The translations under genes and the position numbers were made by a program. Shown here piece after piece: positions 51,155 through 59,769 of a stretch of 64,000 nt of DNA (within the stretch, counting starts at the first letter, position 1; each line of letters begins with the position of its first letter). This DNA comes from Bacteroidetes bacterium UBA6161 (GTDB lineage Bacteria; Bacteroidota; Bacteroidia; NS11-12g; UBA955): contig DIUJ01000057.1 of NCBI GenBank assembly GCA_002422315.1, forward strand, positions 1 through 64,000, given 5' to 3'. The notes beneath the pieces are model-generated. The model was not told the DNA's origin. It worked only from the letters and a program-made list of their open reading frames with translations, and made no database searches.

Positions 51155-51228
51155 GAAATTTCTTAGCCTATGGTTTATCGGCTGTTTAATGATTCAATTT
51201 AAACACGATTTTTTCAAATTATAACCCA

Positions 51229-52530
51229 CGGTTTCAATCATAGCCCGCGGTTTCAACCGTGGGGACCGTTTTTATTTCGCACCTTTGGCGCTTGTAAAAT
51301 GGCAGAATAATTCATTTCATAGCCCTATCAGGCTATGCTAAGGATTGCGCACCTTTGGTGCTTCATTGCCCAAACATATTTTTTCAAATTTATCCCACGA
51401 TTTCAATCATATCCCGCGTTTTCAACCTTGGGGGACCGTTTATCGGTTGGTTGGTGGCAAACACCAACCAAAGGAAAAACACGATATTTTCAAATTATAT
51501 CCCATTTTCAACCATATCCCACGGATCCCACTTTTGCCCACGGTTTCAACCGTGGGAACCGTTTTTATTTCGCACCTTTGGCGCTTGTAAAATGGCAGAA
51601 TAATTCATTTCATAGCCCTATCAGGCTATACTAAGGATTGCGCACCTTTGGTGCTTCATTGCCCAAACATATTTTTTCAAATTTATCCCACGATTTCAAT
51701 CATATCCCGCGTTTTCAACCTTGAGGAACCGTTTATCGGTTGGTTGGTGGCAAACAACAACCAAAGGAAAAACACGATATTTTCAAATTATAGCCCATTT
51801 TCAACCATATCCCACGGATCTATCATAGCCCACGGTTTCAACCGTGGGAACGCGTATTGCAAATTATATCCCACGATTTCAATCATTGCCCGCGTCTTCA
51901 ACCATATCCCGCGGTTTCAACCTTGGGGAACCGTTTATCGGTTGGTTGGTGGCAAACACCAACCAAAGGAAAAACACGATATTTTCAAATTATAGCCCAT
52001 TTTCAACCATATCCCACGGATCCCGCCATAGCCCACGGTTTCAACCGTGGGAACCGTTTTTATTTCGCACCTTTGGCGCTTGTAAAATGGCAGAATAATT
52101 CATTTCATAGCCCTATCAGGCTATGCTAAGGATTGCGCACCTTTGGTGCTTCGTTGCCCAAACATATTTTTTCAAATTTATCCCACGATTCCATCATATC
52201 CCGCGTTTTCAACCTTGGGGAACCGTTTATCGGTTGGTTGGTGGCAAACACCAACCTAAAGGAAAAACACGATATTTTCAAATCATAGCCCATTTTCAAC
52301 CATATCCCACGGATCCCACTATTGCCCACGGTTTCAACCGTGGGAACGTGAATTGCAAATTATATCCCACGATTCCAATCATATCCCGCGGTTTCAACCT
52401 TGGGGAACCGTTTATCGGTTGGTTGGTGGCAAACACCAACCAAAGGAAAAACACGATATTTTCAAATTATAGCCCATTTTCAACCATATCCCACGGATCC
52501 CATCATTGCCCACGGTTTCAACCGTGGGAA
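51229..52530. repeat. Five-unit repeat block with GTTTCAAC hairpins
   Basis: This stretch between glf and gltX is built from alternating units. The marker ACCGTTTATCGG occurs at 51435, 51728, 51930, 52222 and 52408 (spacings 293, 202, 292 and 186). The perfect hairpin CCCACGGTTTCAACCGTGGG occurs at 51537, 51829, 52032, 52325 and 52509, with an imperfect copy at 51244. Long units also contain TTCGCACCTTTGGCGC and ATAGCCCTATCAGGCTAT palindromes; all carry a GGTTGGTGGCAAACACCAACC-like hairpin. Open frames here are repeat-encoded and I do not call them genes. Confidence 0.9.
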
Positions 52531-52590
52531 ACATTTTTATTGAAAAACCACGAAACAATATTGGCACTATGAAATAGCAAGTAAAAAGTA

Positions 52591-52598
52591 TAAATTTG
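52591..52598 (+). promoter_or_regulatory. Possible minus-7 element for gltX
   Basis: TAAATTTG matches TAnnTTTG seven bases before the ATG of gltX. The minus-33 partner is poor: the nearest TTG (52561-52563) is 27 bases upstream. If real, the transcript is almost leaderless, like that proposed for glf. Confidence 0.35.
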
Positions 52599-52605
52599 CG
52601 GGCTT

Positions 52606-54138
52606 ATGAGTCAGGTTAGAGTTAGGTTTGCACCAAGTCCCACAGGGCCCCTTCATATAGGCGGGGTTCGTACAGCATTGTTCAACCATTTGTTTGCAAA
52701 AAAACATGGTGGAGTAAATATACTTAGAATAGAAGATACAGACCAAACCAGGTTTGTTCCCGGAGCAGAAGAGTACATTGTAGAGTCCCTAAAATGGGTG
52801 GGTATAGAATTTGACGAAGGAGTACATGTGGGAGGCCCATATGGCCCATACAGGCAGAGCGACCGTAAAAGTATGTATAGGCAATATGCTGACATGCTTA
52901 TAGAAAAAGGCCATGCTTATTTTGCATTCGATACCCCCGAAGAGCTAGATGAAATGCGCGAAAGACTTAAAGCTGGAGGCATGTCGGCTCAGTACGATGC
53001 GGTGAGTAGAATGGGAATGAAAAACTCGCTTACTCTACCCGCAGATGAAGTAGCAAAAAAACTAGCCAATGGCGATGCTTATGTAATACGCGCCAAAATG
53101 CCTAGAAAAGAAGAAATAAGGTTTGAAGATTTAATCAGAGGTTGGGTGAGTTTTAACTCCTCTCAGTTGGATGACAAAGTGCTGATGAAGGGCGATGGAA
53201 TGCCTACCTACCACTTAGCCAATGTGGTAGACGACCATTTAATGAAAATAACCCACGTAATTAGGGGCGAGGAATGGTTGCCATCCGCTCCGCTACATGT
53301 AATGTTGTATAGGTTTTTTGGTTGGGAAGATACCATGCCGAAATTTTCTCATTTGCCTCTTATCTTAAAACCAGAAGGCAATGGCAAACTAAGCAAAAGA
53401 GATGGCGATAGACTTGGATTTCCTGTTTTTCCATTGCAGTGGAAAGACCCCGCAACCGGCGAAATTTCTTCTGGTTACAAAGAATCTGGTTACGAGCCTG
53501 ATGGGGTAGCAAATATGCTCGCCCTACTAGGTTGGCACCCTTCCGACAACCGTGAGATTTTCTCGATGTCAGAACTTGTAGAAGCTTTTACCATAGAAAA
53601 AATTAGTAAAAATGGGGCCAAGTTCGATATAGATAAGGCAAAGTGGTTTAACCATCAGTACCTTATGGCTAAAGACAACAAGGCAATTGCCCAAGAGTTG
53701 CAAGCAGGGATAGAAGCAAAATCGTGGAACTTTGACTTAGAATATTGTACCAAGGTAGTAGCGCTCATGAAAGAAAAAGTTTCTTTTGCTAAAGAGATTC
53801 TTACTGCAGGTTCTTTCTTTTTTGAAAAACCTACTTTGTTTGATGAAAAAGTAGTTCAGAAGAAATGGAACCATACGATTGCAAGCCAACTGGTAGATTT
53901 TGCTAAGGAGATAGAAAACTTAACAGAATTTAAAGCAGCAGAATTGGAAACTACTTTCAAGACCTTTGCTGAAAGCAAACAAGTAAATCCTGGACAGCTG
54001 ATGCAACCCTTGCGATTGGCGGTTAGCGGACAAGCAGGAGGTCCTCCAATTTTTGAAATGCTAGAACTTTTGGGTAAAACCACCGTAGTAGAAAGAATAG
54101 AATGGGCTCAAAAAAATCTTGTATCTGTATCCCAATAA
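52606..54138 (+). CDS. gltX: Glutamyl-tRNA synthetase
   Basis: This 510-residue class I aminoacyl-tRNA synthetase charges tRNA-Glu in the cytoplasm. The HIGH motif is HIGG at 17-20 (APSPTGPLHIGGVRTALF), the KMSKS equivalent is KLSKR at 261-265, and the anticodon-binding domain occupies the C-terminal third. Length and motif spacing are normal. It is an essential housekeeping gene and marks the end of the polysaccharide region. It is followed after 12 bases by a B12-binding protein gene. Confidence 0.96.
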   Translation: MSQVRVRFAPSPTGPLHIGGVRTALFNHLFAKKHGGVNILRIEDTDQTRFVPGAEEYIVESLKWVGIEFDEGVHVGGPYGPYRQSDRKSMYRQYADMLIEKGHAYFAFDTPEELDEMRERLKAGGMSAQYDAVSRMGMKNSLTLPADEVAKKLANGDAYVIRAKMPRKEEIRFEDLIRGWVSFNSSQLDDKVLMKGDGMPTYHLANVVDDHLMKITHVIRGEEWLPSAPLHVMLYRFFGWEDTMPKFSHLPLILKPEGNGKLSKRDGDRLGFPVFPLQWKDPATGEISSGYKESGYEPDGVANMLALLGWHPSDNREIFSMSELVEAFTIEKISKNGAKFDIDKAKWFNHQYLMAKDNKAIAQELQAGIEAKSWNFDLEYCTKVVALMKEKVSFAKEILTAGSFFFEKPTLFDEKVVQKKWNHTIASQLVDFAKEIENLTEFKAAELETTFKTFAESKQVNPGQLMQPLRLAVSGQAGGPPIFEMLELLGKTTVVERIEWAQKNLVSVSQ

Positions 54139-54150
54139 AAAGACAATAAA

Positions 54151-54543
54151 ATGAATAAACCTATAAGAGTATTGATTGCAAAAGTAGGCCTAGATGGCCA
54201 CGATAGAGGTGCAAAAGTTATTGCGACAGCCTTAAGAGATGCGGGCATGGAAGTAATCTATACAGGGCTTCGCCAAACACCAGAAATGGTAGTAAATGCA
54301 GCCATACAAGAAGATGTAAATGTAATAGGGGTAAGTATTTTAAGTGGAGCACACAATACTGTTTTCCCTGCAATCATAGAACTGATGAAACAAAATAAGA
54401 TGGAAGATGTATTGCTTATAGGCGGTGGGATTATACCAGACGACGATGCTGTTTCATTAAACAATCAAGGAGTGGCAAAACTTTTTGCTCCTGGTACGGC
54501 AATGGATGAAATTATTCAGTACATACGCGAAAACTCCAAATAA
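54151..54543 (+). CDS. Cobalamin-binding domain protein (methylmalonyl-CoA mutase C-terminal type)
   Basis: The 130-residue protein is a free-standing B12-binding domain. It has the cobalamin signature D15-G-H17-D-R-G20 in KVGLDGHDRGAKV, then VIGVSILSGAH and LLIGGGIIPDDD. This matches the C-terminal or small-subunit domain of acyl-CoA mutases such as methylmalonyl-CoA mutase, where the histidine is the lower axial ligand of cobalt. A mutase large subunit is not in the window and would be encoded elsewhere. It may be co-transcribed with gltX. Confidence 0.93.
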   Translation: MNKPIRVLIAKVGLDGHDRGAKVIATALRDAGMEVIYTGLRQTPEMVVNAAIQEDVNVIGVSILSGAHNTVFPAIIELMKQNKMEDVLLIGGGIIPDDDAVSLNNQGVAKLFAPGTAMDEIIQYIRENSK

Positions 54544-54545
54544 AC

Positions 54546-54568
54546 ACAAGGTTTAAAAACCCTTGCTT
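54546..54568. terminator. Possible bidirectional terminator between convergent genes
   Basis: CAAGGTTT and AAACCCTTG form an imperfect stem around a few A residues between the convergent stop codons of the B12-binding gene and apbE. It overlaps the apbE stop. T-runs on either side are weak, so the call is tentative. Confidence 0.35.
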
Positions 54569-55566
54569 TTCCAAGTTTTCATTTCTTCATTTTGGTTCCA
54601 TACCAAAAAACCTTCTATCTCTTTATGTTTTTCGATAAGGTCTTTTGCCTTTTCTGGGCCAAGAACCATACAAGCGGTAGCTAGTGCATCGCACAGCGCC
54701 GCATTAGGGTGTTTTATACTGGCACTCAACATTCCATTTTGCGCGGGGAACCCAGTAGCTGGATTTATAGAGTGACCATATTTTTTGCCACTAGTTTCAA
54801 AAAAATTGCGGTAATTGCCTGAGGTTGCCAAGCTTGTTTGGTTTAAGTTTACCAAAATTATAGGTGGATTTAATTCCGGATTTTCTATCGGCTCTTCAAT
54901 GCTTATTTTCCATTCTTTCCCCTTGCTGTTTAGTCCCTTAGCTTTTATTTCCCCGGTAATATTTACAAGATAATTTTGAATGTTTTTTTGTTCTAAAAAT
55001 TCACTGATAAGTTCGCATGCATATCCTGCTGCAATGGCGTTAAAGTTAAGTTGAACCTCCTCTGTAAAGGTATTGCACAGCATCTGTTGTTTTGTGTAAA
55101 TAGAATCAAAATTACATACCTTCAATAATTGAGATATTTTTAAGCTATCTACACTCGAGGGGTGTTTGTTTGTATCCCCAAAGCCCCAATAACCGAACAA
55201 AGGTCCTAGGGCAGGATTAAAAGCCCCATCGGTAAATTTATAGGCCTGCATACTTAGGTCCATCATTTCTTTCCATTGGCTATGCCAAGCAGCATGAAGT
55301 AATGTGTCGCATTTGCTTTGCTTTATATTCCACCTACTTAGATGCGATTTGGGGTCATAAGTAGAAAAAAGCTGGTTGAAATCTACCAACAAAGAATCTA
55401 TCTCTTGCTTTAGGGATTCTGCACTTTGTTGGGTTTGGCTATACTGTATAGAATAATAAGAACCCATGGTTTGGCCTTTTATGTTGCTGTAAACTTGTCC
55501 TTTTTTACAAGAGCCCCAAACGATTAGCACAATAAATATCCCGGCGAAGAATGTTTTATTTTTCAT
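54553..55566 (-). CDS. apbE: FAD:protein FMN transferase (ApbE), lipoprotein
   Basis: From ATG 55566 (complement) the protein has about 337 residues. It begins MKNKTFFAGIFIVLIVWGSC, a lipoprotein signal with a cysteine at the lipobox, so it would be anchored at the periplasmic face. ApbE motifs are QTMGSYYSIQYS, FSTYDPKSHLSRW, NFNAIAAGYACELI, SLATSGNYRNFF and HSINPATGFPAQ. It attaches FMN covalently to threonine residues of periplasmic flavoproteins such as Nqr/Rnf subunits. A longer start at 55626 would overlap the upstream gene and bury the signal peptide, so it is rejected. It lies four bases after the next gene. Confidence 0.92.
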   Translation of the reverse strand: MKNKTFFAGIFIVLIVWGSCKKGQVYSNIKGQTMGSYYSIQYSQTQQSAESLKQEIDSLLVDFNQLFSTYDPKSHLSRWNIKQSKCDTLLHAAWHSQWKEMMDLSMQAYKFTDGAFNPALGPLFGYWGFGDTNKHPSSVDSLKISQLLKVCNFDSIYTKQQMLCNTFTEEVQLNFNAIAAGYACELISEFLEQKNIQNYLVNITGEIKAKGLNSKGKEWKISIEEPIENPELNPPIILVNLNQTSLATSGNYRNFFETSGKKYGHSINPATGFPAQNGMLSASIKHPNAALCDALATACMVLGPEKAKDLIEKHKEIEGFLVWNQNEEMKTWKSKGF

Positions 55567-55570
55567 AGGT

Positions 55571-58459
55571 TTATTGGCCACCACCTTGCATTCTTTGCAT
55601 GTACTCTTGTTGGTATCTCTGTGCATTTTGGGTATCCCCTTTTAGGTTAAAAGCCTTGGCAATATCTAGGTAGATATCGGCTTGTCTTGGTTCTATTTGG
55701 TTTGCAAAATCTAAATAGTACAATGCGCTATCCGCCTGATTTAAACTAATAAATACCTTCCCAATTCCTTGGTAAGCAAAATAAGCATTGGGGTTTACTT
55801 CCAAAGCGGTTCTGTAGGTTTTCATGGCCGATTCTAGATCGTTTTTGTTTAGTTCCAAAGTGCCTAAATAGTAATAAGCAGAAGTATAGTTCTTTTTATA
55901 AAAAACAGTTTCTTTAAAATACTTGGAAGCTTTTGCAAGCAAATCTTGGTTTGGATTTTCTGCATTTTCAACTGCTCTATTTAAAGTAATTTCACCAAGC
56001 CCATGCAATGCCTCATAGTTTCCATCTCTAATTTCTAAGGCTTTTAAATAGTTTTCTTCTGCCATTTCTAGGTTCCCTTTGTTACGAAAAGCAAAAGCTA
56101 AACCTCTGTAATATTCCTCTTCAAAGGGTTCAAATTCTATGGCTTTTTGAAAATACCAAACAGCGCTGTCAAAGTTTCTAGATTCTAAGGCTTTGTGTCC
56201 AAAAAAACCATGCATGGAAGGCCTTTTTACAACTGCGCAAACAGGAACTCCCGCCACGTCTATCGTATGCACTGTGCCTTTTGGTGGCCAATAGTCTCCT
56301 CTAATTTGATTTTTATTTAAAGTTCTATGTGTCCAAATGGCATATTCCCAATTGTTTTTCGTCCATTCGTATTCCCTTGTCCACCTGTACTGCACGCTGT
56401 CTGTTCCCGGATTAAATGTAGTAAGGGTTTCTATCGGATTGTTACTATTCATTGGGATTTTACCTTCGCCCATCCCTTTTACATTGCTGTGTAGCCATTG
56501 CATTGCTGCTCTTGGGGTTTGGTTCCAATAGTCAAGCTCGTAGTTGCCATTGGCACCTTTTACTCCGCCCACCAATTCATTAAAATACATGTATTGGTAT
56601 GGATGGTTCTGAGCCGACCAAATTACTACTCTTGCCGAAAGCCCAAGAAAAAGTGCCATAATCAAAGAAGTAAACACTTTGTTTTTGAACATTCCCATAG
56701 TGTAGGACCAGCCAGCTGCCGCTAAAACTACCAAGCCAGGATATACAAATAGCATGTGACGCCAGCCGTTATACAGATAGGAACCCTTGTATATAGTATA
56801 GGCTACAGGAAAAACACTTGAAAACAACAAAAGAGCAAAAACCAATTTTTGGGATTTGGTCCAAGTATTGCGCAAGGCTGGCATAAGCAGCATGCCAAGG
56901 CCAAGCAATGCAACCAAAGGTGCGGTAATGGCAATAAGTTTAGGGATATAATGCCATGGTTTAAGATACATCCTTACACCGTCGTATAATTCGTAATAGG
57001 TTAGATGAGAAAAGTTTTCAAATTCTTTAAGGGCTTTTAAAGGGCCATCGATAGGACTACGAAGCGCATAGGGCCACAAAATAATTCCTAAAAAATAACC
57101 TAAAACCAATACAGGCAAGCCTAATTTTAAATAAGGCATTACAGACTTGCTCTTTTTAAGATGCAAGATCCAAAGTAGCCCTATAAACATAACCGTAATG
57201 GCAAACAACAGCAGTCCCCCAGCACGAATACTCAAACAATATCCTAAGCCAACCGCTAGCATAACCCTTGTTTGTAACCTTGGTTTTGGCCACTCTAGGA
57301 TAAAACGACTTAAGTAAAATATACCCATTACAAAACCCAAGGCAAAGGGTATATCTTTAGGATTGTTAAACGCATGACCAATAAAAGAAGGGGAGAAAAA
57401 CAGAAGGAACATGGCTAAAATACCGGCCCTTATATCCACCAATCGCCAAGCAATAAGTCCTGTAAACAGTACAATCAGAAACCCGACAATAGTATTTAAG
57501 AAATGTCGTACTGCATAAATATTGGTATTTGGCATCCATTTTTGTACGGCAACAGCCATTACATCAAAAGACATTCCATAGTGTTGGTTTGTATATCTGT
57601 TCCTACCTTCATTAAAGTTGAAAATAGTAGTATCGGAACCAAAAGTTGACAAATAATTATAGGCCAGTGTGCCTGACTCTTGATTTGTTTCTTCGTCCCA
57701 AGTAACATTATAGTCCTTACTTACATACAGCATTACAAACAAACCTAACAAGGCCAAAACAAAAAACTTAAACTTATAAAAAGGATGGTTCTTGTTTTGT
57801 AGAATAGCGGGAATACTAAACTTTTGCGAAAGTGGAATTTTTACAAACTCTGCAAACAACAAACTAAAAAAGCCAAGAATTCCTAGCAATAGACCTTTTA
57901 CAAAACCCTGTTTATGTTTTTCTATACCGTTGACTTCTAGTACGGTAACTATTTTACCTGTCTTTATAACGGCCCTGCTTACAGCTACATTGTTTTGCCC
58001 CCAATAGCTTTTCAGAGAATAGTTTTCTGAGAAAAATGAAAAGGGAAAAAACACCAATTCGTGTACTGCATGGGCAATATCTATACCCGAAAACAAACGA
58101 GAAGGAATGGCATTGAGCCAGGACATAAAGCCCTTGGTTTGGGACTTTGGCAGGCAAGCCATGTAGGCCGCACCCGAATCCACACTGCTTTGTAAAAACT
58201 TTGAGATTGCTGCTTCTGCAACAGCCTGATTATCTAATGTTTTTGCATCTGCAAACCACACAAACCCCTTAGCTTCTGAAGGGCATTGTGCCTGAAAAGG
58301 TAAAACAGAGAGACGGTCTTGGTTTTTTGCAAGTAAATCTGTAAGCCAAGCGGGGGTATTTTCTTTGCCTTTGGGCAAAAATATGGTTAAGTTTTCTTTT
58401 TTAAGATTAGACGCTACACTAGGTGCTTTGGGGCTAGTAGGATTGTTTTTTTTTGACAT
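55571..58459 (-). CDS. Large GT-C-like membrane protein with C-terminal TPR repeats
   Basis: The 962-residue protein has three parts. Residues 1-200 are mostly soluble, with an FVWFADAKTL...WGQNNVAVSRAVIKTG pattern that faintly resembles a GT2 domain. About 12 hydrophobic segments follow between residues 180 and 630, with a NVTWDEETNQESG loop, a GT39-like acidic motif after the membrane segment, and NNPKDIPFALGFVMGIFYL. From about 770 there are four to five TPR units (NLEMAEENYLKALEIRDGNY, DLESAMKTYRTALEVNPNAY). It may glycosylate proteins or glycans on the periplasmic side, with TPRs for binding a partner. Probably co-transcribed with apbE. Confidence 0.78.
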   Translation of the reverse strand: MSKKNNPTSPKAPSVASNLKKENLTIFLPKGKENTPAWLTDLLAKNQDRLSVLPFQAQCPSEAKGFVWFADAKTLDNQAVAEAAISKFLQSSVDSGAAYMACLPKSQTKGFMSWLNAIPSRLFSGIDIAHAVHELVFFPFSFFSENYSLKSYWGQNNVAVSRAVIKTGKIVTVLEVNGIEKHKQGFVKGLLLGILGFFSLLFAEFVKIPLSQKFSIPAILQNKNHPFYKFKFFVLALLGLFVMLYVSKDYNVTWDEETNQESGTLAYNYLSTFGSDTTIFNFNEGRNRYTNQHYGMSFDVMAVAVQKWMPNTNIYAVRHFLNTIVGFLIVLFTGLIAWRLVDIRAGILAMFLLFFSPSFIGHAFNNPKDIPFALGFVMGIFYLSRFILEWPKPRLQTRVMLAVGLGYCLSIRAGGLLLFAITVMFIGLLWILHLKKSKSVMPYLKLGLPVLVLGYFLGIILWPYALRSPIDGPLKALKEFENFSHLTYYELYDGVRMYLKPWHYIPKLIAITAPLVALLGLGMLLMPALRNTWTKSQKLVFALLLFSSVFPVAYTIYKGSYLYNGWRHMLFVYPGLVVLAAAGWSYTMGMFKNKVFTSLIMALFLGLSARVVIWSAQNHPYQYMYFNELVGGVKGANGNYELDYWNQTPRAAMQWLHSNVKGMGEGKIPMNSNNPIETLTTFNPGTDSVQYRWTREYEWTKNNWEYAIWTHRTLNKNQIRGDYWPPKGTVHTIDVAGVPVCAVVKRPSMHGFFGHKALESRNFDSAVWYFQKAIEFEPFEEEYYRGLAFAFRNKGNLEMAEENYLKALEIRDGNYEALHGLGEITLNRAVENAENPNQDLLAKASKYFKETVFYKKNYTSAYYYLGTLELNKNDLESAMKTYRTALEVNPNAYFAYQGIGKVFISLNQADSALYYLDFANQIEPRQADIYLDIAKAFNLKGDTQNAQRYQQEYMQRMQGGGQ

Positions 58460-58479
58460 TGTTTCCTCTTAATTGGGTG

Positions 58480-58510
58480 TAAAGATATTGGTTGCCGAAT
58501 ATGGGCGAAA
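58480..58510 (-). promoter_or_regulatory. Possible promoter for the GT-C/TPR gene
   Basis: Read on the - strand, TATCTTTA (58487-58480) matches TAnnTTTG in seven of eight positions, and TTTCG (58510-58506) lies about 18 bases upstream where minus 33 TTTG is expected. The start codon follows about 20 bases later. Confidence 0.35.
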
Positions 58511-58610
58511 TTTAGTTTTTTATGTTCAAAAACAAAAAAGAGAAAAAAGTATTTTGGGGGAGGGGGGAGTTTTAGAGTTTCTTCTTTTGCTTGATGGGCT
58601 GTGTGGAGAT

Positions 58611-58658
58611 GAAAACCTATAAGGTTTTAGCGACAGAGAATAAAAACCTTATAGGTTT
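58611..58658. repeat. AACCTATAAGGTT palindrome pair
   Basis: AAAACCTATAAGGTTTT and AAAAACCTTATAGGTTT lie about 20 bases apart as two short palindromes of a type common in Bacteroidota intergenic DNA. No gene is seen in 58460-58680. Confidence 0.6.
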
Positions 58659-58820
58659 AATGTGGACAGGTCTTTAAAGTGAATGGTTAGAGAATTCCCC
58701 TCCCTTTCTCCTGCTTGTAATAAAATACCTTTTCTTTGGTTAGCGTTTGCCACCATAGCAACCGTTATTCACCCTAGTTTCCCATTGGTTGGTGTTTGCC
58801 ACCAACCAACCGAAAATCAA

Positions 58821-59050
58821 TTTTTCCCATTGGTTGGTGTTTGCCACCAACCAACCGAAAGGAGTGTAGAAAAGAATTGTGATCCTGATTGGTCCGCCTA
58901 TGCGGATTGTAAATTCCCGAAGGGAAGGAAGACAATTTCATGACTTTTATGCCCTAGTTGGAATTGTGACTAATAAGACATATAAGCGCTTAATATTCAA
59001 TTTAAACACTGGGATTTCTTAGGTTGATGTTTGCCACCAACCTGCCGCTA
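58821..59050. repeat. 230-bp direct repeat, copy A
   Basis: The unit starts at TTTTTCCCATTGGTTGGTG, includes the GGAGTGTAGAAAAGAATTG segment, a TCCGCCTATGCGGATTG palindrome and GACTTTTATGCCCTAG, and ends at ACCTGCCGCTA. It recurs almost unchanged at 59528-59758. Confidence 0.85.
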
Positions 59051-59102
59051 TACACACTTTTTCCTTTGCTTAGCGTTTGCCACCAAGCAACTAAAATCCC
59101 AA

Positions 59103-59153
59103 TTGTCATCCTGAGTGCTAGCCTTAGGCTAGTGTATCGAAGGACGGCAATGG
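59103..59153. repeat. CATCCTGAG palindromic element
   Basis: TTGTCATCCTGAGTG, core CTAGCCTTAGGCTAG, then TGTATCGAAGGACGGCAATGGG. This is a complete copy of the dispersed hairpin family with yet another, fully paired, core. Confidence 0.8.
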
Positions 59154-59390
59154 GATGAGGGAAACGAAACTATTGTTTTTTCCTTTGATTTGTGTATCAC
59201 AAATAATCTTAAAAACATACAAAATAAAGGGTAAAACCACTTCCCCTCGGTGTCTGAGCGAAGCCGAAGACCGAGGCTATGAGAATACGAAAACCTAAAT
59301 TGTATTACTTTTTTATAATGATATGGTCTTACTGTTATGGTGAGGCTCTCGAACCATTAACGCAGCAAATTCCCCTCAGCAGAGGGGTGG

Positions 59391-59517
59391 CTGAAAATCA
59401 AACCATTTAAAAGGTAAAAAAACTATCTTTTCAGCCGGGGTGTTGTATTTCAATTATGTAGTCCAAGACTACTATCCATTATAAATCCTTAGAGCCCTTC
59501 GGAACTCTAAGGATAGA
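59391..59517. repeat. CTGAAAA...TTTTCAGCCGGGGTG element, copy 2
   Basis: Second copy of the element at 48831-48965. It shares TTTTCAGCCGGGGTGTTGTA, GTAGTCCAAGACTACT and the ATCCTTAGAG / CTCTAAGGAT hairpin, with differences in the linkers. Confidence 0.7.
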
Positions 59518-59527
59518 ACGGGTTGTA

Positions 59528-59758
59528 TTTTTCCCATTGGTTGGTGCTTGCCACCAACCTGCCGAAAGGAGTGTAGAAAAGAATTGTGATCCTGAGTGGT
59601 CCGCCTATGCGGATTGTAAATTCCCGAAGGGAAGGAAGACAATTTCATGACTTTTATGCCCTAGTTGGAATTGTGACTAATAAGACGTATAAGCGCTTAA
59701 TATTCAATTTAAACACTGGGATTTCCTTAGGTTGGTGTTTGCCACCAACCTGCCGCTA
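59528..59758. repeat. 230-bp direct repeat, copy B
   Basis: Near-identical second copy of 58821-59050, differing by a few single bases such as GGTGCTTGCC for GGTGTTTGCC. Between the two copies lie the 59.1 kb palindrome, a CGGTGTCTGAGCGAAGCCG segment and the second CTGAAAA element. Confidence 0.85.
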
Positions 59759-59769
59759 AATGTAGTCTC

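Noticed and set aside
51229..52530. CRISPR array from the regular hairpins
   Set aside because: Hairpins are spaced by 184-293 bp and the intervening sequence is itself repeated.
51335..52572. Several overlapping open frames of 80-150 codons
   Set aside because: They are translations of the repeat block in different frames, repeat the same peptides and have no start signals or domain features.
55567..55626. Longer N-terminus for ApbE
   Set aside because: It would overlap the upstream gene and place residues before a clear lipoprotein signal peptide.
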